Below are positions 1 to 5,598 of a DNA stretch of 9,275 nucleotides, in pieces. Both the position numbers and the translations under genes were made by a program. Below the pieces are notes generated by a model that made no database searches, was not told the origin of the DNA, and was given only the letters and a program-made list of their open reading frames with translations. This DNA is from Candidatus Izemoplasma sp. Lineage in GTDB: Bacteria; Bacillota_I; Bacilli_A; Izemoplasmatales; Izemoplasmataceae. The DNA is taken from contig JAOZSP010000027.1 of NCBI GenBank assembly GCA_029939615.1, forward strand, positions 4,003 to 13,277. Reading direction: 5' to 3'. How positions within the stretch are numbered: the first letter of the stretch is position 1; each line of letters starts with the position of its first letter.

Positions 1-207
1 GATGGTATCTTAGTTGATACTGTTGATCTTGGAACTATTGATGATGCTGGTGGTATTGTTCCTGTAGTATTCGTCGGATTTGATCATACTGACGGAAGTA
101 TTTATACTATAGTAATTGAAGCAGAAATTGAATTAAATGTAGAACCAGGTGTTGGTTACGTAGTTATGGCTGTTGCAAGTAGAACATTCTGTGACGCTGG
201 AAACTAA
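1..207 (+). CDS. C-terminal fragment of an unrecognised protein (5' end outside window)
   Basis: Frame 1 is open from the first base to a TAA at 205-207, followed at once by a second TAA. It gives a 68-residue C-terminal piece. The piece is rich in Val, Ile, Gly and Asp and low in Lys, with alternating hydrophobic/polar stretches (for example YTIVIEAEIELNV) that suggest beta structure, and it ends in RTFCDAGN. Lys-poor, Asp/Gly-rich composition differs from the Lys-rich genes around it and would suit a secreted or surface protein, but that is only an inference. I recognise no family. A terminator follows 13 bases after the stop, so this is the last gene of its transcript. That the frame is coding is likely because it has no stop over 204 bases of AT-rich DNA and ends neatly before a terminator. 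Confidence 0.7.
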   Translation, partial: DGILVDTVDLGTIDDAGGIVPVVFVGFDHTDGSIYTIVIEAEIELNVEPGVGYVVMAVASRTFCDAGN

Positions 208-220
208 TAAACATAAATAA

Positions 221-247
221 AACTCTCTAATTTAGAGAGTTTTTTTT
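221..247. terminator. Rho-independent terminator, overlapping the ispH stop codon
   Basis: The stem AACTCTCT (221-228) pairs with AGAGAGTT (234-241) around an AATTT loop, and a run of eight T follows (240-247). It terminates the plus-strand gene ending at 207. The same stem carries the last two codons and the stop of ispH on the minus strand (stop at 232-234). Read in that direction the hairpin is followed by TTATTTATG, a weaker U-tract, so it may act on both strands. Confidence 0.88.
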
Positions 248-1170
248 GTGATTATGGTTTGAGTTGTTAATTGGGATTCATTATTGTGGGTTGATAAATC
301 GGTACTATCAAATTTTTCAAGAAATTGAATTACTTCATTGGTTATCTTTGTGGGAGTAGAAGCACCACTACTTACAGATACCTTTTTGAATTGTTTTAAC
401 ATTTCAATATCAATATCTTCAACACTTTCAATTAGAGTTGAAGGGATATGAGATTCATTTATTGAAACTTCTCTAAGCTTTGAGGAGTTGTTTGATAGCT
501 TGTCACCAACGATAAAACAGTGTTCTATTGTTTTACTTTGATTTTTTATCGCTTCTTGACGAATTCTAGTAGCATTACATACTTCATCGACAAAGTAGAT
601 ATCAGGATAAATTTTCTTGATTTCTTCGGTAATATTGTATATATCATATAAAGACATAGTTGTTTGATTAGTAACTGCGATATTTCTTGATTTAAGGTTT
701 AAGGAAATAACTTCTTCAATTGTTTCAACAACATGAACTTTATCATCAATACCTTTAGCTGCTTCACTTTCAGGATGATTGTGTTTCCCAATATATATAA
801 TCTTATAGTCTTTTTCTAAAAGTTTGATTATTAGATTTTGTGATTTTAAAACGTCATCACATGTTGTATCAATTATTTCTAAACCTTTATCTTTAGCTTT
901 TTGTCGTACTTTTGGACTTACTCCATGAGCAGTAAAGACAACAATGCCATCATCAATTTCATCAAGTAATTCTAATCTGGATTTTGATTCGCTTGATAAA
1001 GTTTTTATACCTTCATTCTCAAAATATGAGACGATTTGTTTGTTGTGGATTACCATTCCTAAGATAGTAATGTTTTTTTCTGTTGACTTTTCAATGAGAT
1101 TTGATATAGTATTTACTGCATTGACAACACCGTGACAATACCCACGGGGAGATAGTTTTACTGTTTCCAT
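232..1170 (-). CDS. ispH: 4-hydroxy-3-methylbut-2-enyl diphosphate reductase IspH
   Basis: IspH is the [4Fe-4S] enzyme that reduces HMBPP to IPP and DMAPP in the last step of the MEP isoprenoid pathway in the cytosol. The 312-residue product keeps the family pattern: cluster ligands Cys12 (YCHGV), Cys104 (DTTCDD) and Cys198 (EVCNATRIRQEA). It also keeps the substrate-binding His42 (HNKQIV), His82 (TAHGVSP), His132 and Glu134 (HNHPESEA), the TNQTT motif near 167-171, SNNSSKL near 226-232 and SSGASTP near 268-273. The last 20 or so residues are a polar Ser/Thr/Asn-rich tail beyond the usual core. The ATG start at 1168-1170 has an AGGTGAT ribosome binding site five bases upstream and sets Cys12 at the usual position. 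It is transcribed alone, divergent from the lipoprotein/cshB/nfo group. In B. subtilis ispH (yqfP) lies just before cshB and nfo on the same strand; here it is inverted. Confidence 0.97.
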   Translation of the reverse strand: METVKLSPRGYCHGVVNAVNTISNLIEKSTEKNITILGMVIHNKQIVSYFENEGIKTLSSESKSRLELLDEIDDGIVVFTAHGVSPKVRQKAKDKGLEIIDTTCDDVLKSQNLIIKLLEKDYKIIYIGKHNHPESEAAKGIDDKVHVVETIEEVISLNLKSRNIAVTNQTTMSLYDIYNITEEIKKIYPDIYFVDEVCNATRIRQEAIKNQSKTIEHCFIVGDKLSNNSSKLREVSINESHIPSTLIESVEDIDIEMLKQFKKVSVSSGASTPTKITNEVIQFLEKFDSTDLSTHNNESQLTTQTIITKKTL

Positions 1171-1186
1171 ATGATCACCTGTTTAT

Positions 1187-1215
1187 ATTATACAAGATAG
1201 TCATTTAATTTGGAA
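1187..1215 (-). promoter_or_regulatory. Probable ispH promoter
   Basis: On the minus strand a perfect -10 box TATAAT lies at 1192-1187, directly preceded by TTG. A weak -35 candidate TTCCAA lies at 1215-1210 with a 17-base spacer. The -10 box ends 16 bases before the ispH ATG, so the transcript would start at about the AGGTGAT ribosome binding site (1180-1174). The -35 region occupies the same bases as the -35 of the divergent plus-strand promoter. Confidence 0.5.
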
Positions 1216-1238
1216 ATGTTTATATAATATAGTATAGT
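1210..1238 (+). promoter_or_regulatory. Probable promoter of the small ORF/lipoprotein/cshB/nfo group
   Basis: The plus strand has -35 TTGGAA (1210-1215) and -10 TATAGT (1233-1238) with a 17-base spacer. Another -10-like TATAAT lies at 1223-1228 without a good -35. Start from the first pair would be near 1245, so the RNA would begin almost exactly at the 24-base palindrome at 1248. Confidence 0.45.
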
Positions 1239-1247
1239 TATAGGGTA

Positions 1248-1287
1248 GTGAAAAAAGGTAACTTTTTACACGCCATTGTAAATAGCG
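1248..1287 (+). promoter_or_regulatory. Leader element, copy 1: 24-base palindrome plus small hairpin next to the ribosome binding site
   Basis: The arms GTGAAAAAAG (1248-1257) and CTTTTTACAC (1262-1271) are inverted repeats with one mismatch around GTAA, which as RNA would be a GNRA-type tetraloop. A second hairpin follows: CGC-C-ATT (1271-1277), loop GTA, AAT-A-GCG (1281-1287). Its last base is the first base of the GGAGG ribosome binding site (1287-1291). The same layout recurs before cshB at 2228-2265. It could be a DNA operator at the transcription start or an RNA structure that controls access to the ribosome binding site; the sequence does not decide. Confidence 0.5.
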
Positions 1288-1296
1288 GAGGTTTTT

Positions 1297-1401
1297 ATGG
1301 GCATCTTAGATAAAATTAATGTTACTATAAAGGACATTAATGCAAAAAATAGAAATCTTAAAATGGAAACAATGAAAATGAGGGGGATTTATAAAGAATA
1401 A
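1297..1401 (+). CDS. Small ORF of 34 codons; possibly the 5' part of a frameshifted lipoprotein gene
   Basis: This ORF has the best ribosome binding site of the region: GGAGG at 1287-1291, five bases from ATG 1297-1299. It codes for 34 mostly polar residues (starting MGILDKINVTIKD and ending MKMRGIYKE) and stops at 1399-1401, seven bases before the first ATG of the lipoprotein. I recognise no family. Near its end is a run of five G (1382-1386). With one G fewer, the frame would pass from ATG AGG into the lipoprotein frame and supply a positively charged stretch (MRGFIKNKLYMGLL) that the lipoprotein otherwise lacks. So this is either a real leader peptide, translationally coupled to the lipoprotein, or its displaced N-terminus. 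The ribosome binding site and the absence of one at 1409 support that translation starts here. Confidence 0.45.
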   Translation: MGILDKINVTIKDINAKNRNLKMETMKMRGIYKE

Positions 1402-1408
1402 ATTATAT

Positions 1409-2206
1409 ATGGGTTTATTAGTAATAGTATTATCTTTCTCTTTATCAGGTTGTATTATGGTTGGTTCTAATGAAGCCGTATTTGAGAAGTATTGTCATCA
1501 ATTTCCTAGTGATGAGGGATGTATGAATGATGGTATTCCAACAGGGATTAATGAAACCAATAGTGAATCATGCCAAGATGGATATGTATTGCAAGATAAT
1601 ATTTGTGTTATATCAAATGAGAATCCTATTGATACTGTAAATTGCGAATTAGGGTATCATAAAGAAGATGAACAGTGCGTTCCTGATGAAGTGGACGATA
1701 TTTGTGAAGATAAACTAATTTTGTATAATGGTGATTGCGTTACAACATGTGAGCTACCAATAGATGATCCCAATTACTTTCCTTGTTTTAGAGAATGTCA
1801 AGATGGATTTTCTTGTTCATATCATAAATTAGTTTTAGCTGCAGGCAATAATTATTTTGAAAGCTTTACTATGTGGATTCATAAAACTGACATGAATAGT
1901 TCAACTGAATTTGAATTACATTACACATTGAAAGGTGAAACAGATGTTTTTGTCAGCACTGGTGGAGAAAAACTATGGTGTACTCCTAGTGTAGTGGAAT
2001 GTGAAGAACTCTATAAATCTATTTATACAATCAGCCATACAACAGGTGAAATAAAATATATATTTAATTTTTGGTATGACGAAAATTGGTATACTAAAGT
2101 AGAAGGAATTAGTTATGAAGTATGGAATACTGAAACAAATGAATATGACCGAATTGATTTAGACTTACCTATTTTTTATTTAGAAGATATTTATAACGAT
2201 GATTAA
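1409..2206 (+). CDS. Cys-rich surface lipoprotein of unknown function
   Basis: From ATG 1409 the product has 265 residues and begins with a hydrophobic stretch ending in the lipobox LSGC (Cys15), the signal for lipid attachment and anchoring outside the membrane. Residues about 50-120 hold repeated units of the form C-x2-GY-x6-7-CV (CQDGYVLQDNICV, CELGYHKEDEQCV), then CEDKLILYNGDCVTTC, an EGF-like disulfide pattern. The C-terminal 130 residues are rich in aromatic and acidic residues, probably beta-structured, with no family I recognise. The start is doubtful: from 1409 the signal peptide has no positive n-region and no ribosome binding site. In-frame codons upstream (IKNKLY, 1391-1408) would supply a normal n-region, with AGGGGG (1381-1386) at good distance from 1391, but the only possible start there is the very rare ATA. 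A one-base change in the G5 run would restore ATG starts at 1373 or 1378. No terminator separates it from cshB. Confidence 0.82.
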   Translation: MGLLVIVLSFSLSGCIMVGSNEAVFEKYCHQFPSDEGCMNDGIPTGINETNSESCQDGYVLQDNICVISNENPIDTVNCELGYHKEDEQCVPDEVDDICEDKLILYNGDCVTTCELPIDDPNYFPCFRECQDGFSCSYHKLVLAAGNNYFESFTMWIHKTDMNSSTEFELHYTLKGETDVFVSTGGEKLWCTPSVVECEELYKSIYTISHTTGEIKYIFNFWYDENWYTKVEGISYEVWNTETNEYDRIDLDLPIFYLEDIYNDD

Positions 2207-2227
2207 AAATTATTTACATAAAAAAAA

Positions 2228-2265
2228 GTGAAAAAAGATGACTTTTGACACTATTAAATATAGTG
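2228..2265 (+). promoter_or_regulatory. Leader element, copy 2, upstream of cshB
   Basis: GTGAAAAAAG (2228-2237), spacer ATGA, CTTTTGACAC (2242-2251) matches copy 1 in 21 of 24 positions, and the preceding A is also shared. The differences lie in the spacer and one arm position, so the dyad is kept. It is followed by a second hairpin CACTAT (2249-2254), loop TAAAT, ATAGTG (2260-2265), whose last base joins the GAGGAG ribosome binding site of cshB. The two hairpins share the CAC at 2249-2251 and could be mutually exclusive. TTGACA at 2245-2250 looks like a -35 box but has no -10 at a normal distance. Confidence 0.5.
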
Positions 2266-2277
2266 AGGAGAGATACT

Positions 2278-3567
2278 ATGAATATTAATCGAGAATTTGT
2301 TAAAAAAGCAATAAAAAAATTAGGTTTTGTTAAGTTTACAGAAGTACAAGAAAAAGTTATCCCTGTAGCAATAAAAGGGGGAAATATTATTGGGTGTAGC
2401 CAAACTGGTAGTGGAAAAACCCATGCTTTTTTAATACCGATTTTTGAAAACTTAGATTTAGAAAGTGAAGACGTTCAAGTTGTTATTACTTCTCCAACAA
2501 GAGAACTAGCAAATCAAATCTATGCTTTTGCAAAGCAAATAGCAGAAGAGTCAGAGACTTTTATTGATGTTAGAAAATATACTGGTGGTAGTAACCGTGC
2601 AAAAGAAATTGATAGACTAAAAAAATCACAACCAAGAATCGTTATTGGAACACCTGGTAAAATTAAGGATTTAGCAATTAAAGAGAATGTTCTTAAATTA
2701 TATAAAGCAAGTGTTTTTGTAATAGACGAAGCTGATATGTCTCTTGATATTGGATTTTTAGAAGATATTGATAATATCGCAGGATTAATGAGTGCTGATA
2801 TTCAAATGATGGTATATAGTGCTACAATACCAGAAAAATTAAAGCCGTTTTTACGTAAATATATGAATAATCCTTATGAAGTGTATATTAAACCTCGGGA
2901 GTTATCTAGTTTAAATATTGAGCATATCTTTATTCCAATGAAATCAAAAGATCGTAAAACAGTTTTAGATAATTTGTTAAAAGCAATTAACCCATATGTT
3001 GCTCTAATCTTTTGTAATACGAAAGATGTAGTAGAACAAATAGGACAAGAACTATATAACCAAGGATATAATATAGCTAAAATTCATGGTGGTATTTCTC
3101 CAAGAGAACGTAAGAGAGTTATGGAAAGAATTAACAAAGGAGAATATCAATACGTTATAGCAAGCGATATAGCTAGTAGAGGGATTGATATTGATGGTGT
3201 TAGTCATGTTATAAATTATGAACTACCTAAGGATATGGAGTTTTATATTCATAGAACAGGTCGTACTGGTCGTGCTAGTTATAGTGGGATGGCAATAAGT
3301 TTATATAGTACAAAAGATGATCATTATATTGATTTCTTAGAAGGAAAAGGAATAAGAATTAATTATAAAGATATTAAAGAAAATCAGTTGGTTGTTAGAA
3401 GAGAGAGAAAAGAAAGAGATAAAAGACAAAGAGTAACTGCTGGTTTTGACAAAAATAAAGTGAATATTAAAAAGAAAAATAAAAAAGTTAAACCAGGTTA
3501 CAAGAAAAAATTTCATTATGATTTACAAAAAGCGAAAAAGAAAGCTATTCGTAAAAAAGGGAGATAA
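2278..3567 (+). CDS. cshB: DEAD-box ATP-dependent RNA helicase (CshB-like)
   Basis: This 429-residue protein unwinds RNA with ATP; relatives act in cold adaptation, ribosome assembly and mRNA turnover. All core motifs are visible in order: Q-motif region around Phe17-Pro29, motif I SQTGSGKT (41-48), Ia PTRELA (73-78), GG (103-104), Ib TPGK (125-128), II DEAD (150-153), III SAT (181-183), IV IFCNT (244-248), V ASDIASRGIDI (295-305) and VI HRTGRTGR (325-332). After the two RecA domains comes a Lys/Arg-rich tail (about 380-429) that should bind RNA. ATG 2278 is chosen because GAGGAG lies seven bases upstream and the protein then starts just before the Q-motif region; an in-frame TTG at 2245 lies inside the leader element. 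CshB is preferred over CshA because nfo follows directly, as yqfR-yqfS do in B. subtilis, and the length fits. The stop is two bases before nfo. Confidence 0.93.
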   Translation: MNINREFVKKAIKKLGFVKFTEVQEKVIPVAIKGGNIIGCSQTGSGKTHAFLIPIFENLDLESEDVQVVITSPTRELANQIYAFAKQIAEESETFIDVRKYTGGSNRAKEIDRLKKSQPRIVIGTPGKIKDLAIKENVLKLYKASVFVIDEADMSLDIGFLEDIDNIAGLMSADIQMMVYSATIPEKLKPFLRKYMNNPYEVYIKPRELSSLNIEHIFIPMKSKDRKTVLDNLLKAINPYVALIFCNTKDVVEQIGQELYNQGYNIAKIHGGISPRERKRVMERINKGEYQYVIASDIASRGIDIDGVSHVINYELPKDMEFYIHRTGRTGRASYSGMAISLYSTKDDHYIDFLEGKGIRINYKDIKENQLVVRRERKERDKRQRVTAGFDKNKVNIKKKNKKVKPGYKKKFHYDLQKAKKKAIRKKGR

Positions 3568-3569
3568 AT

Positions 3570-4481
3570 ATGTTAAAAATTGGTAGTCATGTTTCAATGA
3601 ATGGAGTTGAAATGCTGGTTGGTAGTGTGAAAGAAGCTTTAAGCTACGGATCTAACTGTTTCATGATATATACAGGTGCTCCACAAAATACAAGACGTAA
3701 ACCTCTAGAAGCGTTACAAATAGAAGAAGCGAAACAACTTATGTTAGAAAATAACTTAAAGTTAGAGGATGTTGTTGTTCACGCTCCTTACATTATGAAT
3801 TTAGCTAATCATGACCCAAAAAAAAGACAGTTCGCAGTTGATTTCTTATCAAGTGAAATAAAAAGAACGGCTACAATTGGAGCAAAGCAAATAGTATTAC
3901 ACCCAGGTGCTCATGTAAAACAAGGTCCAGAAATAGGGATAACACATATAATAGAAGGGTTAGACAAGGTAATTGAAAACACAAAAGATTTAAATGTTTT
4001 AATTGCTTTAGAAACAATGGCTGGAAAAGGAACTGAAATAGGAAGAAATTTTGAAGAACTTAGTTTAATTATTAATGGTGTTAAGAATAATAAAAGACTT
4101 AGTGTTTGTTTTGATACTTGTCATACTCATGACGCTGGATATAAAATAAAAGAAGGTTTCGATGCAGTAATGGCTGAATTTGATAAAATCATTGGAAAAG
4201 AGCGAATTAGTGTCTTTCATATTAACGATTCAAAGAATATTCAAGGTGCAAAAAAAGATCGACATGAAAATATAGGATTTGGTTTTATAGGATTTGAATC
4301 TTTAAATTACATTGTTAATCATCCTGATTTTACTGAAATACCTAAAATATTAGAAACACCATATGTTTCGGAAACTACTGACTCAAAAGATAAAACATAT
4401 CCACCATATAAAGAAGAAATAATTATGTTTAGAAAAAAAGAATTTAATAAAAACATATTACAGGAAATAAGAAGCAAATAG
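3570..4481 (+). CDS. nfo: Endonuclease IV (AP endonuclease, Nfo)
   Basis: Endonuclease IV cuts the DNA backbone 5' to abasic sites and removes blocked 3' ends in base excision repair, using three zinc ions. The 303-residue length is usual for Firmicute Nfo. All nine family metal ligands appear: His71 (VHAPY), His111 (LHPGAH), Glu148 (ALETM), Asp182 and His185 (CFDTCHTHDAGY), His217 (FHINDSK), Asp230 and His232 (KDRHENIGFG) and Glu262 (LETPY). The N-terminus IGSHVSM and the motif YTGAPQNTRRK are also typical. It starts two bases after the cshB stop, with GGGAGA from the end of cshB as ribosome binding site, so the two are translationally coupled. Its last codons and TAG stop are built into the stem of the terminator that closes this transcript. 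Confidence 0.97.
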   Translation: MLKIGSHVSMNGVEMLVGSVKEALSYGSNCFMIYTGAPQNTRRKPLEALQIEEAKQLMLENNLKLEDVVVHAPYIMNLANHDPKKRQFAVDFLSSEIKRTATIGAKQIVLHPGAHVKQGPEIGITHIIEGLDKVIENTKDLNVLIALETMAGKGTEIGRNFEELSLIINGVKNNKRLSVCFDTCHTHDAGYKIKEGFDAVMAEFDKIIGKERISVFHINDSKNIQGAKKDRHENIGFGFIGFESLNYIVNHPDFTEIPKILETPYVSETTDSKDKTYPPYKEEIIMFRKKEFNKNILQEIRSK

Positions 4482-4504
4482 ATAATTCTCTATTTGCTTT
4501 TTAT
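4472..4504 (+). terminator. Rho-independent terminator after nfo, containing its stop codon
   Basis: An 11-base perfect stem, AAGCAAATAGA (4472-4482) with TCTATTTGCTT (4489-4499), closes on loop TAATTC and runs into a T-tract (TTTTTATT). The nfo stop TAG (4479-4481) lies in the left arm. Confidence 0.92.
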
Positions 4505-4506
4505 TA

Positions 4507-4515
4507 TGGTATAAT
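4507..4515 (+). promoter_or_regulatory. Extended -10 promoter candidate upstream of the membrane-linked XRE regulator
   Basis: TGGTATAAT is a perfect extended -10 (TGnTATAAT). No clear -35 is present at 17 bases. RNA from here would begin near 4522 and carry a leader of about 140 bases containing the inverted repeats at 4525-4539 and 4574-4620. A second promoter nearer the gene (4616-4644) is the alternative. Confidence 0.45.
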
Positions 4516-4524
4516 TAAATATAC

Positions 4525-4539
4525 TCAATTTTAAGTTGA
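4525..4539. repeat. Near-perfect 15-base dyad TCAATTT-T-AAGTTGA
   Basis: The two 7-base arms are inverted repeats with one T/C difference, placed where transcription from the extended -10 at 4507-4515 would begin. The half-site TCAA(C/T) to GTTGA also occurs at 4580-4599. It is a candidate operator for the adjacent XRE protein, by position only. Confidence 0.3.
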
Positions 4540-4573
4540 ATACATTTAATAGCTTAAGATAACTGATAAACAG

Positions 4574-4620
4574 TGTAATTCAACCACAGGTTTAGTTGAT
4601 TAAACCATAGAGTTATTACA
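4574..4620 (+). promoter_or_regulatory. Nested inverted repeat overlapping the -35 region of the XRE regulator gene
   Basis: The outer arms TGTAAT (4574-4579) and ATTACA (4615-4620) and inner arms GGTTTA (4589-4594) and TAAACC (4601-4606) are perfect, with AAC/GTT pairing between them. An alternative pairing TCAAC (4580-4584) with GTTGA (4595-4599) is also possible. No T-tract follows, so it is not a terminator. The right outer arm coincides with the likely -35 box (ATTACA), so it may be the autoregulatory operator of the gene. If transcribed from 4507-4515 it would instead be a structured leader. Confidence 0.45.
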
Positions 4621-4644
4621 TTCTATTATGAAATTCCTTATACT
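4615..4644 (+). promoter_or_regulatory. Probable promoter of the membrane-linked XRE regulator
   Basis: -10 TATACT (4639-4644) has a -35 candidate ATTACA (4615-4620) at an 18-base spacing. The -10 ends 18 bases before the ATG at 4663, so the RNA would start right at the GAGGTGAT ribosome binding site (4651-4658), as for the other first genes here. Confidence 0.45.
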
Positions 4645-4662
4645 TTGAATGAGGTGATACAA

Positions 4663-5241
4663 ATGAAAGAAAATAAGATTCCAGAACTATTAATTACATT
4701 ACGCAAAGAGAATGGTTTTACACAAAGTGATCTTGCTGATAAACTTGATATCTCATTTCAAGCTGTTAGTAAATGGGAACGTGGAGAGAACTTACCTGAT
4801 GCATATACGTTACTTGCATTAGCGAGGATTTATAACATTACTGTGGATGAAATATTAAGTGGTAAATTAAAAGAAAAACAAAAGAAATCAAAATTTAGTA
4901 AAAGACTTATTAATGTATTAATGACTATTGGAGTTGCGATGCTAATGATATCTCCTATTCCTTATTTAATAAGAACAAGTGATGAAATATCATCAGGAAA
5001 TATTATTATTTCATTAATTTGTGTTGTGATAGGAGTTTCATTGCTAGTATTTACTGGCTTAGAAATGGATAGAGGTAGAAAAAGAACAATGAAAAGTAAG
5101 GAAGAAATCAAAATTGACAATATTGTATATAGTTTTTGCGTTGTAATCTTCTTAGGAGCAGGACTTATTTGGCAACTATTTCATGTTGCTTGGATTGTGT
5201 TTATTCTTGGATATGCAGTAACATTGATTATTAAAAAATAA
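4663..5241 (+). CDS. XRE-family regulator fused to a four-helix membrane domain
   Basis: The 192-residue product begins with a Cro/CI-type helix-turn-helix domain (about residues 8-63; KENGFTQSDLADKLDISFQA, then VSKWERGENLPD). The SxWERG pattern is typical of Firmicute HTH_3 regulators. A Lys-rich linker (66-80) leads to four hydrophobic segments at about 83-103, 114-133, 152-172 and 174-190, with a basic loop (DRGRKRTMKSK, 136-146). This is a DNA-binding domain held at the membrane, probably reacting to an envelope or ligand signal; the signal is not visible. ATG 4663 is chosen because GAGGTGAT lies five bases upstream; an in-frame TTG at 4645 lies at the -10 box. It is transcribed alone, convergent with the next XRE gene, and its upstream region carries several inverted repeats that could be its operators. 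Confidence 0.85.
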   Translation: MKENKIPELLITLRKENGFTQSDLADKLDISFQAVSKWERGENLPDAYTLLALARIYNITVDEILSGKLKEKQKKSKFSKRLINVLMTIGVAMLMISPIPYLIRTSDEISSGNIIISLICVVIGVSLLVFTGLEMDRGRKRTMKSKEEIKIDNIVYSFCVVIFLGAGLIWQLFHVAWIVFILGYAVTLIIKK

Positions 5242-5262
5242 AACCTGCCATTGGCAGGTTTT
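5240..5262. terminator. Bidirectional terminator shared by two convergent XRE genes
   Basis: AAAACCTGCC (5240-5249) pairs perfectly with GGCAGGTTTT (5253-5262) around ATT. On the minus strand the A-rich stretch before it (TTAAAAAATAAAA) becomes a long U-tract, so minus-strand termination should be strong; on the plus strand the four T belong to the stem and are followed by A, so it is weaker. The stop codons of the two genes (5239-5241 and 5261-5263) lie in its two ends. Confidence 0.88.
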
Positions 5263-5545
5263 AGTCATTTAGTAGTGCTTTTATGTATTCCATCTTTTCG
5301 TTGATTTCTTCAATATCTTGTTTTGAATATACTACTTTGTTGTTGACTCTTACTCCTAGTAAAAAATCAGCACTTACTTCACAAAACTCACAAAATAAGA
5401 CAATTTGCTCAGGAGTAAGTTTTTGGAGATTATTTTCGATTTTAGAGTAGTTTGTACGATGTAATCCTAGATGTTGTGCAACTACTTTTTGGGGGAATCC
5501 TTTTTCGTCTCGTATCTTTTTTAATTGTAGACCAATATTTTTCAT
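5261..5545 (-). CDS. Small XRE-family transcriptional regulator
   Basis: The 94-residue product is a Cro/CI-type helix-turn-helix domain (about residues 5-63; LKKIRDEKGFPQKVVAQHLG, then LHRTNYSKIENN) followed by a short charged helix (72-94) that could help dimerisation. It is soluble and has no sensor domain, so it probably works as a simple repressor. ATG 5543-5545 is chosen for its AGGTGGTGAT ribosome binding site (5557-5548); a longer in-frame version would run through the -10 box. It is divergent from queG, with a gap of 152 bases holding two copies of TTG-N3-CAA, one on its own -10 box and one inside a larger palindrome. Autoregulation, and perhaps control of the queG operon, is an inference from that layout. 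Its partner across the terminator is another XRE gene, but the two domains are not close copies. Confidence 0.87.
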   Translation of the reverse strand: MKNIGLQLKKIRDEKGFPQKVVAQHLGLHRTNYSKIENNLQKLTPEQIVLFCEFCEVSADFLLGVRVNNKVVYSKQDIEEINEKMEYIKALLND

Positions 5546-5560
5546 AACATCACCACCTAT

Positions 5561-5569
5561 ATTGTAGCA
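5561..5569 (-). promoter_or_regulatory. Extended -10 promoter of the small XRE gene with overlapping operator candidate
   Basis: On the minus strand TGCTACAAT fits the extended -10 pattern TGnTATAAT with one mismatch; no good -35 is seen. The -10 ends 15 bases before the ATG. The plus-strand reading ATTGTAGCAA (5561-5570) resembles ATTGCAACAA inside the palindrome at 5599-5615, so a protein bound here would block the promoter. Confidence 0.5.
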
Positions 5570-5598
5570 AATTAGCACTCTTATATTTCATTATGTAT

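Noticed and set aside
944..1135. 63-codon plus-strand ORF inside ispH
   Set aside because: It is the reverse-strand shadow of a complete, motif-rich ispH and has no ribosome binding site.
2245..2250. TTGACA, perfect -35 box upstream of cshB
   Set aside because: No -10-like hexamer occurs 16-18 bases downstream; the bases there are the ribosome binding site (GAGGAGAG). It belongs to the palindrome.
5572..5580. TTAGCACTC, identical to the left half of a CIRCE (HrcA) element
   Set aside because: The required GAGTGCTAA is missing nine bases away on either side, so a lone half-site is probably chance.
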